A DNA stretch of 64,000 bases from Nostoc sp. PCC 7524 (GTDB lineage: Bacteria > Cyanobacteriota > Cyanobacteriia > Cyanobacteriales > Nostocaceae), in the NCBI RefSeq assembly GCF_000316645.1, contig NC_019684.1, positions 1,984,001 through 2,048,000 of the forward strand, read 5' to 3'. The position numbers and the translations under genes are program-made. Positions 16,203 through 23,374 of this stretch are shown in pieces. Each line of letters opens with the position of its first letter. The first letter of the stretch is position 1. Below the pieces are notes generated by a model, which worked only from the letters and a program-made list of their open reading frames with translations, did no database searches and was not told where the DNA came from.

Positions 16203-17741
16203 ATGGGCAAACTCACGCTGCCACAACTAGAACGTCATCTTTTTTCTGCTGCGGATATTCTGCGGGGAAAGATGGACGCTTCAGAGTTTAAAGAATACAT
16301 CTTCGGGATGCTTTTTTTAAAACGCGCCTCGGATGTGTTTGAGCAGCAGTATGAGCAGGTTTTGCAGCAGAATTTGCAAAGGGGACGCACAGAAGAAGAG
16401 GCAAAAATGAGGGCAGAAAGCCCCATCAGTTATCAAGAAACTTTTTTTGTCCCAGAAAAAGCGCGGTGGGTATATATTCGGGATGAGCTACATAAAAACG
16501 TAGGGCAAGGGCTAACTGATGCTTTGACGGTATTAGAGGAAAGTAACAAATCCCTGGCAGGTGTATTTAAACATATTGATTTTAATCGTCAAGTCGGTAA
16601 AAGTCGGATTCCTGATGTCAAGTTGCGGGAATTAATTAAACACTTCAATAAATATCGTTTGCGAAATGAAGATTTTGTATTTCCTGATTTGTTGGGTGCT
16701 GCTTACGAATACCTGATTAAAGAATTTGCAGATTCGGCTGGTAAAAAAGGCGGTGAGTTTTATACCCCGCGTGAAGTCGTGCAACTGATGGTGCGGTTGC
16801 TAAAACCCCAAGCTGGGATGTCAGTTTACGATCCCTGTTGTGGTTCTGGGGGGATGTTAATTCAGGCGAAGCAATATGTAGAAGAATGCGGTAGTGATGC
16901 CAGAAATTTAGCATTATCCGGTCAGGATAATAATGGCGGTGTATGGGCAATTTGCAAGATTAATATGCTGCTGCACGGGATTCGAGATGCAGATATCCAC
17001 AATGACGACACCCTATTTAATCCCTTGCATACTGCTGACGGTGAACTGATACGCTTTGATAGAGTCATCAGTAATCCGCCTTTTTCGCAAAACTATACCC
17101 GTGAGGGAATTGCATTCCCTGGACGCTTTACGCATGGTTATTGTCCTGAGACGGGTAAAAAAGCAGATTTGATGTTTGCCCAACATATGTTAGCCGTTCT
17201 CAAAACTGATGGGATGATGGCGACAGTAATGCCGCATGGGGTGCTGTTTCGCGGTGGAGAAGAAAATAACATTCGGGAGAGTTTTATTAAAAATGATCAA
17301 TTAGAGGCTGTGATAGGCTTACCACCCAATTTGTTTTATGGTACAGGTATCCCCGCCTGTATTTTGGTGATGTGTCCCCCAGACGCGAAACCTGTAGAAC
17401 GTCAGGGAAAAGTTTTGTTTATTAATGCTGATGCTGAATATTATGCAGGTCGCGCGCAAAATTATTTGCGTCCTGAGCATATCGAAAAGATTTGCTGGGT
17501 GTTTGAAAATTTTGTGGCTTTACCTGGATATTCTGCTGTAGTCACTCAAGAACAATTAAAAGACAACGATTACAACTGTAATATCCGCCGCTATGCTGAT
17601 AATGCGCCACTACCAGAACCGCATGATGTACGGGCGCATTTGTTGGGGGGTATTCCTAAAGTAGAGGTAGAGGCTAAATCTTCTCTATTAGCTGCACATG
17701 GTTTTGATGCAACTAGGATTTTTGTGGGAAGAAAGACCTAA
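16203..17741 (+). CDS. hsdM: Type I restriction-modification methylase, N-terminal and catalytic part
   Basis: N6-adenine methyltransferase subunit of a type I RM complex, 512 residues. It has the N-terminal HsdM helical domain (about 10-150), then [18 protein letters not shown], the SAM-binding motif [11 protein letters not shown] near residue 210, and the catalytic SNPPF motif near residue 290. The frame stops after [13 protein letters not shown]. The gene at 18431 begins DYLDFIPTITERSQIK and reads like the direct continuation of this family's C-terminal part. The two pieces therefore seem to be one hsdM split by the intervening 0.7 kb with an Uma2 gene. Catalytic motifs are intact, so the halves may assemble. 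Confidence 0.93.
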   Translation: MGKLTLPQLERHLFSAADILRGKMDASEFKEYIFGMLFLKRASDVFEQQYEQVLQQNLQRGRTEEEAKMRAESPISYQETFFVPEKARWVYIRDELHKNVGQGLTDALTVLEESNKSLAGVFKHIDFNRQVGKSRIPDVKLRELIKHFNKYRLRNEDFVFPDLLGAAYEYLIKEFADSAGKKGGEFYTPREVVQLMVRLLKPQAGMSVYDPCCGSGGMLIQAKQYVEECGSDARNLALSGQDNNGGVWAICKINMLLHGIRDADIHNDDTLFNPLHTADGELIRFDRVISNPPFSQNYTREGIAFPGRFTHGYCPETGKKADLMFAQHMLAVLKTDGMMATVMPHGVLFRGGEENNIRESFIKNDQLEAVIGLPPNLFYGTGIPACILVMCPPDAKPVERQGKVLFINADAEYYAGRAQNYLRPEHIEKICWVFENFVALPGYSAVVTQEQLKDNDYNCNIRRYADNAPLPEPHDVRAHLLGGIPKVEVEAKSSLLAAHGFDATRIFVGRKT

Positions 17742-17807
17742 CCCCCTACCCCCTTCCCTTGTAGGGAAGGGGGAATATGTAGAGACGTTGCCTGCAACGT
17801 CTCTACA
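17742..17807. repeat. Two palindromic interspersed repeats
   Basis: 17742-17774 is a copy of a C-rich element (CCCCCTTCCCTTGTAGGGAA core) also present at 22650 and 44042. 17778-17807 is a nearly perfect 30-bp palindrome beginning TGTAGAGACGTTGC, also present at 36567. Both lie at the left edge of the segment that separates the hsdM halves. Confidence 0.75.
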
Positions 17808-17851
17808 ATTGTAAGAGAGAGGTAAATATTTAGTTTTGACGGTGTTTAATT

Positions 17852-18430
17852 ATGACTGCTTTAACCTTACAATTACCTCCTAATCTGCAATTTACTGATG
17901 AGGAATTTGCCCAAATTGTCGCCGTGAATAAAGAATTACGGCTAGAGTTAACTGCTGAAGGGGAATTAATTATTATGTCACCTACTGGGGGAGAAACGGG
18001 AAACCGTAATTTTGAACTGTATCTTGATTTAGGAGTTTGGAACAGACAATATAAACTCGGAAAAGCTTTTGATTCTTCTACTGGGTTTAAACTACCAAAT
18101 GGGGCAACTCGTTCGCCTGATGCTTCTTGGATCAGGATAGAAAAATGGGAAGCACTGACACCACAACAAAGAAAGAAGTTTCTCCCTTTGTGTCCTGATT
18201 TCGCAGTGGAATTAGTTTCTGAAACTGATGATGTGGAAGATACTAAAGCTAAGATGCAAGAATATTTAGCCAATGGTTTACAACTTGGTTGGTTAATTAA
18301 TCCTAAAGATAAACAAGTAATAATCTATCGCCCCAATCAAGCACCAGAATTTTTACAATCTCCCACAAGTTTATCGGGTGAAGATGTTCTCCCTGATTTT
18401 GTTTTAAATTTACAGCAGATTTTTGCATAG
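17852..18430 (+). CDS. Uma2-family putative endonuclease
   Basis: A PD-(D/E)XK-fold nuclease family greatly expanded in cyanobacteria; 192 residues, normal length. Visible family marks are FTDEEFAQIVAVNKELRLEL, the GELIIMSPTGG motif, the SPDASWI acidic residue, and CPDFAVELVSETD with the second acidic pair. They are followed by K-A-K-M-Q-E-Y-L and GWLINPKDKQVIIYR. Its position is unusual: it stands between the two pieces of hsdM and its TAG touches the ATG of the C-terminal piece, so translation is probably coupled. The role of Uma2 proteins is not settled. Here it may be a mobile nuclease gene that inserted into hsdM. Confidence 0.9.
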   Translation: MTALTLQLPPNLQFTDEEFAQIVAVNKELRLELTAEGELIIMSPTGGETGNRNFELYLDLGVWNRQYKLGKAFDSSTGFKLPNGATRSPDASWIRIEKWEALTPQQRKKFLPLCPDFAVELVSETDDVEDTKAKMQEYLANGLQLGWLINPKDKQVIIYRPNQAPEFLQSPTSLSGEDVLPDFVLNLQQIFA

Positions 18431-19501
18431 ATGACTGATTATCTTGATTTTATTCCTACTATTACTGAGCGTTCTCAAATTAAAAGTTTTATCGAATCTG
18501 ATGCTGGTGTGCAGCAGCAAGAAAGCAAACTTTATAGTGTGTTTGCTGCATGGTGGCAAGTACACGCGCCTAGTTTGAGTGAGTTGCCTAAAACTAAAAA
18601 GGTGATGGAACTCCGGGCTGAGTTTTTGAGTTCTTTTGTGGATAGTTTACAACCTGTGGGGTTACTTGACCGCTTTAAAGTGGTGGGTGTGGTTGCTAGT
18701 TGGTGGAATGAACAGAGGTATGAACTGAGAACTTTATCAGAGTCAGATTTTGGTGGTTTAGTTGATAGTTGGGTAGATACGATTAAAGATGCTTTAGAGC
18801 AAGATGAGGATGAGAAGAAAAAGCAAGCAAAATTTGACCCTCTAAATCATAAATTGGTTGGGCGATTGATGCCGGATTATTTGCAAGATATTGCTGAGGC
18901 TGAAGCGAAAATTGCGGAATTAGAACAGCAAAAGGAAGCTTTTGAGCAGGGTGAGGAAGCTGAGGCGGATGCAGGGGAAGAAGGGGAAGAATCAGAAGCT
19001 GTTAATATTGTCAAGGATTTAGAGATAAAACTTAAGTATTTGAAAAATTTGATTAAAGAGCCGAAGAAGGAACTCAAAATTTTAAAGAAGTCACCTTTAT
19101 TGAATGCTGATAAAATTGCTGAACTTGAGGTTTTTATTCAAGAGCATGAAGTAGAAATTGCCGAGATAGAAACTCAATTAGAACCCTATAAGGAAATTGT
19201 GAAGCAGTTGCGGGAAGCGAAGGCAGAATTAAAGACATTAAAGGATGAATTGGTGAAGCGTTTGGAAGCTGCGCGGGCTGCTTTGAGTGATGAAGATTGT
19301 CGAGATTTGGTATTAGCAATTTTCAAGGATGGGTTAATTGCTGAATTGGAGCGATATGTTACCACACACCGTCAGCAGGTGATCGCGGCGGTAGAAAATT
19401 GGTGGGATAAGTATCGGGTGACGTTGCAGGATATTGAGACGGAACGGGATGCAGCAGCGCAGAAGTTAAATGAGTTTTTGCAGGGGTTGGGGTATGTTTA
19501 A
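18431..19501 (+). CDS. Detached C-terminal part of type I methylase (HsdM tail)
   Basis: The protein has 356 residues. The first 120 (ESKLYSVFAAWWQVHAPSL, EFLSSFVDSLQPVGLLDRF, VGVVASWWNEQRYEL, GFGGLVDSW-type segments) resemble the C-terminal extension of long type I HsdM proteins. Residues 140-290 form a charged coiled coil rich in Glu, Lys and Leu, and the end reads NWWDKYRVTL ... LNEFLQGLGYV. There is no methylase motif. It starts at an ATG that overlaps the Uma2 stop. I read it as the continuation of the 16203 frame after an insertion, now translated separately. The coiled coil would be the HsdS-contact region. A free-standing gene is a less likely alternative. Confidence 0.75.
   Translation: MTDYLDFIPTITERSQIKSFIESDAGVQQQESKLYSVFAAWWQVHAPSLSELPKTKKVMELRAEFLSSFVDSLQPVGLLDRFKVVGVVASWWNEQRYELRTLSESDFGGLVDSWVDTIKDALEQDEDEKKKQAKFDPLNHKLVGRLMPDYLQDIAEAEAKIAELEQQKEAFEQGEEAEADAGEEGEESEAVNIVKDLEIKLKYLKNLIKEPKKELKILKKSPLLNADKIAELEVFIQEHEVEIAEIETQLEPYKEIVKQLREAKAELKTLKDELVKRLEAARAALSDEDCRDLVLAIFKDGLIAELERYVTTHRQQVIAAVENWWDKYRVTLQDIETERDAAAQKLNEFLQGLGYV
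19471..19496. repeat. Direct repeat, copy 1 (hsdM tail end)
   Basis: The last codons of the hsdM tail recur in diverged form at 20590-20616. The 26/27-bp copies share TGAGTTTTTGCA, then GGG, GGG and TATG with two extra T in copy 2. The two copies bracket the toxin-antitoxin cassettes. Confidence 0.7.
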
Positions 19502-19549
19502 ATCGTGTCACCATAGAGGTAAATTTGAAAATTGGGCAATTTATTGTGT

Positions 19550-19825
19550 ATGGACAACCTAATTATTCTTGATGATGTAGCAATACCATCCGAATTATTA
19601 GCCGCGACTGATAAAGCTATCCAACAAGGAAAAGCTAAAAGTCGTAATGATTTTATTGCTAAAGCCTTGCGTCGGGAATTAGAAGCAATCAAACGGACAG
19701 AAATTGATGCTCAATTATCAGAAATGGTTAATGATGAGGATTATCAAAGGGATGTGTTGCAAATGGAAGCTGAATTTGCAACTGCTGAATGGGAAGCTTT
19801 TAAGTTAGCGGAATCTCAAGAATGA
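19550..19825 (+). CDS. Ribbon-helix-helix (CopG-like) antitoxin
   Basis: 91 residues from the ATG at 19550. The N-terminus has the RHH pattern: a short strand (NLIILDDVAIPSELLAATDKA), then QGKAKSRNDFIAKALRRELEAI. The C-terminal half is acidic (MVNDEDYQRDVLQMEAEF), typical of the toxin-neutralising tail. It overlaps by 4 bases (ATGA) with a very short frame that begins like a MazF toxin, the normal antitoxin-toxin arrangement. The likely role was autoregulation and toxin neutralisation; the toxin is now only a stub, so the gene may be a solitary remnant. Confidence 0.75.
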   Translation: MDNLIILDDVAIPSELLAATDKAIQQGKAKSRNDFIAKALRRELEAIKRTEIDAQLSEMVNDEDYQRDVLQMEAEFATAEWEAFKLAESQE

Positions 19826-19887
19826 AACGCGGCGAAGTATATGATGCACCACTAACAATTAAAGGTGCATTATTAAGACAGCGATAA
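19822..19887 (+). pseudogene. Truncated MazF/PemK-type toxin
   Basis: A 21-codon frame starts with MKRGEVYDAPL, the characteristic first strand of MazF-family toxins, then ends after TIKGALLRQR. Complete members are about 110 residues and continue with a conserved GSEQ/RPV-IIVS segment, which is absent here or in the following 70 bases. It overlaps the antitoxin stop in ATGA fashion. I read it as a toxin gene deleted after its first strand. Confidence 0.6.
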
Positions 19888-19957
19888 TGAACCCTACAGT
19901 TTAATTTTATTAACTGGGATATGCTTGATATAGAGTATTGATGAGGATTAATAGCTG

Positions 19958-20173
19958 ATGAAAGTCAAAGTTACAGAACAAGGTGTAGTGATTCCTAAAG
20001 AATTTTTAGAGGGAGTTCAAGAGGTAGAAATTCGCAAGGAAAATAATTTAATTGTAGTAATCACAACTATTAAAGACGATCCGATTTTTCAAATGGGGAT
20101 AAACCCTGTATCTTGTGGTGTTACTGATGCTTCTGAAGAAACTGATGTTTATATTTACGGTTCTGGTGAATGA
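19958..20173 (+). CDS. Antitoxin of a PIN-toxin pair (VapB-like)
   Basis: 71 residues. The N-terminus MKVKVTEQGVVIPKEFL is AbrB/SpoVT-like (swapped-hairpin type), followed by VEIRKENNLIVVITT. The acidic tail ends TDVYIYGSGE. The stop overlaps the start of a PIN-domain gene by 4 bases, the hallmark of a vapBC operon. It probably binds its own promoter and covers the toxin active site. Confidence 0.75.
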   Translation: MKVKVTEQGVVIPKEFLEGVQEVEIRKENNLIVVITTIKDDPIFQMGINPVSCGVTDASEETDVYIYGSGE

Positions 20174-20577
20174 CTAATGTTTTTTTAGATACGAGCTATA
20201 TCATTTCCTTGGAAACATCTGATGATATTAATCATGATGTGACATTAAAACATTGGCAAAGTTTTATTCAGAAATTACCTCGACTGGTAACTACATCTTA
20301 TGTTTTTGATGAGATAGTTACCTTTTTTAATAGTCGAAATCGTCATGCTAAAGCTGTTGAAATTGGTAATCGTTTGCTAAGTAGCCCATCAGTGCAGTTT
20401 ATTCATGTTGATGAAGTGTTGTTTTTTGAGGGTTGGCGATTATTCCAGCAGTATGATGATAAATCTTATTCACTAACTGATTGTGTTTCGTTTGTGGTAA
20501 TGAAACAGTTGGGAATTTCTACAGCTTTAAGTTTTGACAAGCATTTTGTTCAGGCTGGTTTTGAAAAGCTACCCTGA
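20170..20577 (+). CDS. PIN-domain toxin (VapC-like ribonuclease)
   Basis: 135 residues. The PIN acidic residues are visible: FLDTSYIISLE (Asp near residue 7), YVFDEIVTFF (Glu near residue 50), SLTDCVSFVVM (Asp near residue 103) and SFDKHFVQAGF (Asp near residue 124). All four carboxylates are present, so the nuclease looks active. Family members cut tRNA or rRNA. It is coupled to the upstream antitoxin gene and stands just before hsdS. Confidence 0.85.
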   Translation: MTNVFLDTSYIISLETSDDINHDVTLKHWQSFIQKLPRLVTTSYVFDEIVTFFNSRNRHAKAVEIGNRLLSSPSVQFIHVDEVLFFEGWRLFQQYDDKSYSLTDCVSFVVMKQLGISTALSFDKHFVQAGFEKLP

Positions 20578-20589
20578 AAGCTGGTTGAG

Positions 20590-20616
20590 TGAGTTTTTGC
20601 AAGGGTTTGGGTTATG
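20590..20616. repeat. Direct repeat, copy 2 (at hsdS start)
   Basis: Diverged copy of 19471-19496. In one frame it reads SEFLQGFGL, matching the hsdM-tail end NEFLQGLGY. Its final ATG is the hsdS start codon. Confidence 0.7.
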
Positions 20617-21936
20617 CGTGAGGTTTTGGTTAAGAATGAGGAGTTTAAGGATTCGCCTGTTGGGAAGATTCCGCAGGATTGGGACGTTGAGCTTTTATCA
20701 ACAGTCTCTAAAAAAATCCAAGATGGAACACATTTCTCGCCAAAAAGTAAAGAAGGGAACTTTAGATATATCACTTCAAAAAATATTCGTTTTGGATATT
20801 TAGATTTAACAGATTGTGGATGGATTTCCAAGGAAGAACACGAAAAAATCTATTCTAGATGTGATGTTCATTATGAGGATGTTTTATTAACCAAAGATGG
20901 TGTGAACACTGGTAATGCAGCAATTAATACCTTAAGTGAACCATTTAGTTTGTTATCAAGTGTTGCTTTTATTCGACCTGATAAAAATCAATTAAATGCA
21001 AAGTATCTTTTACAATATATTCTTTCTCCAATTGGGCAACGTCGGCTAACTGATATGATGTCGGGGCTAGCTATTACAAGGCTAACTCTTCAAAAAATCC
21101 AATCTTTTGAAATTCCCATTCCTTCACTATCTGAACAACAGCGTATTGCTGAGATTTTGGATACGGTGGATGAAGCGATCGCCCGCACATCTTCCCTTAT
21201 TATAAAACTTAAACAAACCAAAGCCGGACTACTGCAAGACTTACTCACACGCGGCTTGGATGAAGATGGCAAATTGAGAGATCCAGAAGCACATCCTGAA
21301 CAGTTCAAAGACTCGCCACTGGGTAAAATTCCGCAAGATTGGGAAGTAGTAAGCTTAGTATCTTTATGTCATAGAATTACTGATGGTTCACATCAATCAG
21401 TTAAAACATCAGATAACGGTGTTCCATTTCTGTATGTTTCTTGTGTGAGAGATGGAAAAATATTATGGGAACAAGCAGCGAAAATACCTGAAAACACTTA
21501 TGCAGAGATTTCAAAAGGACGTGAACCTGTACCTGGATTAATTTTGTATACTGCTGTTGGCTCTTATGGACACGCTGCTCTAGTTCGAGAGAATTATAAG
21601 TTTAGTTTTCAGCGACATATTGCTTATGTTCTTCCTAATAAAGAAACTATAGCTCCTGAATATTTAGTTACATTTTTAAATAGTCCACAGTGCAGAAAAT
21701 ACTCTGATCAAGTGGCTTTAGGTAATGCTCAAAAAACAGTTACACTCACCGCTCTATGTGGTTTTCCTATTGCATTACCAGAATTAACAGAGCAACTACG
21801 CATTGCTGAAATTTTAGATATTCATGACACCCGCATTCGCACAGAAGAAGCCTACCTTAACAAGCTCAAACTCCAAAAACAGGGGCTAATGCAAGACTTA
21901 TTAACAGGCAAAGTGCGAGTTAGGAAAATCAAATAA
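20614..21936 (+). CDS. hsdS: Type I restriction-modification specificity subunit
   Basis: 440 residues with the usual two half-sites. Each half opens with nearly the same box, FKDSPVGKIPQDW near residue 10 and FKDSPLGKIPQDW near residue 230. Each then has a target-recognition domain and closes with a conserved helix (SEQQRIAEILDTVDEAI and TEQLRIAEILDIHDTRI, followed by LLQDLLTRG and LMQDLLTGKVRV). These pairs set the bipartite DNA sequence recognised by the methylase and restriction complex. The two homologous boxes could allow recombination that swaps specificity. The start codon lies in the direct repeat that also ends the hsdM tail. Confidence 0.95.
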   Translation: MREVLVKNEEFKDSPVGKIPQDWDVELLSTVSKKIQDGTHFSPKSKEGNFRYITSKNIRFGYLDLTDCGWISKEEHEKIYSRCDVHYEDVLLTKDGVNTGNAAINTLSEPFSLLSSVAFIRPDKNQLNAKYLLQYILSPIGQRRLTDMMSGLAITRLTLQKIQSFEIPIPSLSEQQRIAEILDTVDEAIARTSSLIIKLKQTKAGLLQDLLTRGLDEDGKLRDPEAHPEQFKDSPLGKIPQDWEVVSLVSLCHRITDGSHQSVKTSDNGVPFLYVSCVRDGKILWEQAAKIPENTYAEISKGREPVPGLILYTAVGSYGHAALVRENYKFSFQRHIAYVLPNKETIAPEYLVTFLNSPQCRKYSDQVALGNAQKTVTLTALCGFPIALPELTEQLRIAEILDIHDTRIRTEEAYLNKLKLQKQGLMQDLLTGKVRVRKIK

Positions 21937-21945
21937 TCCAACAGT

Positions 21946-22209
21946 ATGAGCCAGAAGCTAACAGCAGCAAGAGTACCAACACCAGGAAAAATTCTAAGTA
22001 GAGAACTAGAAGCGCGTGGCTGGACACAGAAAGATTTAGCCGAAATTATGAGTCGTCCAGTTCAAACCATCAACGAAATTATCAGGGGAACTAAGCAAAT
22101 TACCCCAGAAACAGCTATCGAACTCTCCCAAGCCTTGGGAACTTCCCCTGAGTTCTGGACAAACCTAGAAGCAAAATATCGTCTTCACTTAGCGGGAAAA
22201 GACTCATAA
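21946..22209 (+). CDS. HigA-family antitoxin, apparently without toxin
   Basis: 87 residues with an XRE-type HTH: PTPGKILSRELEARGWTQKDLAEIM, then RPVQTINEIIRGTKQITPETAIELSQALGTSPEFW. This is the usual HigA pattern. It begins 9 bases after hsdS, so it may be cotranscribed with the RM operon. No HigB-like toxin of about 90 residues is found on either side. It could regulate the RM operon or be a solitary antitoxin. Its 3' end overlaps the convergent gene by 25 bases. Confidence 0.85.
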   Translation: MSQKLTAARVPTPGKILSRELEARGWTQKDLAEIMSRPVQTINEIIRGTKQITPETAIELSQALGTSPEFWTNLEAKYRLHLAGKDS

Positions 22210-22547
22210 CTAACAGTAACCTGCTGCTGATGTTCTAAACTTTTATCTCGATTTTGAAACTCATCTAACAACCGATAGAAAGCATTAAAACCCTCTTGCT
22301 CACTTCCACAGTGCAGCATAATAATCTTTGCCCAAGAGTTAGAAGTTGACACATGATATTTTTTCTGCACCCAAGGCTGAAACTCTCGATAAAAATCCAT
22401 TTCCTCCTCAGTTGCTTTAACTTCTAATTCTCTTAAAGCAGTTTTAAAACCAACTAAAAAATGAAACAAATCACTAACAGAAGCACGCCCAATGTACATA
22501 CCTGGCTTAGATTTAATCTTATGCAATATTTCAAATAATTTACTCAT
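22185..22547 (-). CDS. Uncharacterised 120-aa protein
   Basis: The product begins MSKLFEILHKIKSKPGMYIGRASVSDLF, a pattern (K-P-x-M-Y-I-G) I have seen in small uncharacterised proteins. It is followed by FLVGFKTALRELE, FYREFQPWVQKKYHV and NSWAKIIMLHCGSEQEGFNAFYRLLDEF. It is soluble, mixed helix/strand and acidic. It lies between an orphan HigA and a HicAB pair in a defence island. An immunity or antitoxin-like function is possible, but nothing in the sequence proves it. Confidence 0.6.
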   Translation of the reverse strand: MSKLFEILHKIKSKPGMYIGRASVSDLFHFLVGFKTALRELEVKATEEEMDFYREFQPWVQKKYHVSTSNSWAKIIMLHCGSEQEGFNAFYRLLDEFQNRDKSLEHQQQVTVSYESFPAK

Positions 22548-22595
22548 TTTAATTTTTGATTAACAGGATGTTTGAAAAGTCGCAAAGTATACTAG

Positions 22596-22690
22596 AAACC
22601 TCTCTCCAAACCTCTCCCCTTGTAGGGGAGAGGCTTTGAAACCCCCATTCCCTTGTAGGGAAGGGGGGTAGGGGGGTTAGGTTTCCGAGG
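22596..22690. repeat. Interspersed palindromic repeats
   Basis: Two elements in tandem: CCTCTCCCCTTGTAGGGGAG (a stem with GTA-type loop) and TTCCCTTGTAGGGAAGGGG followed by TAGGGGGGTTAGG, the latter an inverted copy of the element at 17742 and 44042. No gene is seen. Confidence 0.75.
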
Positions 22691-22725
22691 TTTTGGTGTT
22701 AGCTATAATACTTTTAAAACATCCT

Positions 22726-22923
22726 CTAAAATGCTTTAGGTAGTCCTGCTTGTTTCAAAACAGCATTAGCAGTATGACGCGACTTGATAGAACCATCTAC
22801 CACAAACCTATGCTCTGAAATTGGACTATACCAAATTTCATGATCTCCCTTGCCTTGTCGTTCAAAATAACAACCAGCCTCAGTCAGAATCTTTTTCAAT
22901 TCAGGAGTAAAAGACGCACCCAT
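22726..22923 (-). CDS. hicA: HicA-family mRNA interferase toxin
   Basis: 65 residues, normal for HicA. Order: FTPELKKILTEAGCYFERQGKGDHEIW with the catalytic His of the G-D/S-H motif, then a strand region and IKSRHTANAVLKQAGL, the conserved C-terminal helix. HicA is a dsRBD-like ribonuclease acting on mRNA. It lies 3 bases after its HicB-like partner gene on the same strand. Toxin downstream of antitoxin is the less common hic order. Confidence 0.85.
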   Translation of the reverse strand: MGASFTPELKKILTEAGCYFERQGKGDHEIWYSPISEHRFVVDGSIKSRHTANAVLKQAGLPKAF

Positions 22924-22926
22924 TGA

Positions 22927-23169
22927 TCAAGCCACCTGAATTAACTCTTGTCGATGGCTGATTAACTCAAAAGTAATTGAGCCTACATAGTCAGAAGCTA
23001 TTATTCCATTCAAAACAATAAGTTCAGGAATCATGACTCGAAGCTTTTGCGTGAGAATTTCCATACTAGAGGCTTCTGTTGCTAAACCTGGCACATCTTC
23101 GCTAGTTGCAACCCAAACTTCAGCATCTTTATCCCAAAAGGCTTGAACTTTTAAGGTGATTTGTGACAT
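22927..23169 (-). CDS. HicB-like antitoxin (DUF1902 type)
   Basis: 80 residues from the ATG at 23169. The core VQAFWDKDAEVWVATSEDVPGL has the HicB-like partial RNase H fold signature (D-x-E-x-x-x-W-V-A-x-S-x-D-V-P-G-L). MEILTQKLRVMIPELI follows. No DNA-binding tail is present. The longer frame to 23250 adds a Lys/Tyr leader unlike the family, so the shorter start is preferred. It forms an operon with hicA. Confidence 0.8.
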   Translation of the reverse strand: MSQITLKVQAFWDKDAEVWVATSEDVPGLATEASSMEILTQKLRVMIPELIVLNGIIASDYVGSITFELISHRQELIQVA

Positions 23170-23374
23170 TATCAAGCGTTTTGTTGAATTTGCAACGGGA
23201 TAGTTATATTTTACAGCAGCTTTTACTTGGATAGACCACAGGCATAACATAGAATAAAACTGATTTAAAGGTAAGTTCTATTACAGTAATCTCCTCAAAC
23301 TTATGATTGTGGGTTTACTCTTAATTTGGATATATTGCCCTTAATTATCGTAATTAACCCAAAATATTGCCTCT

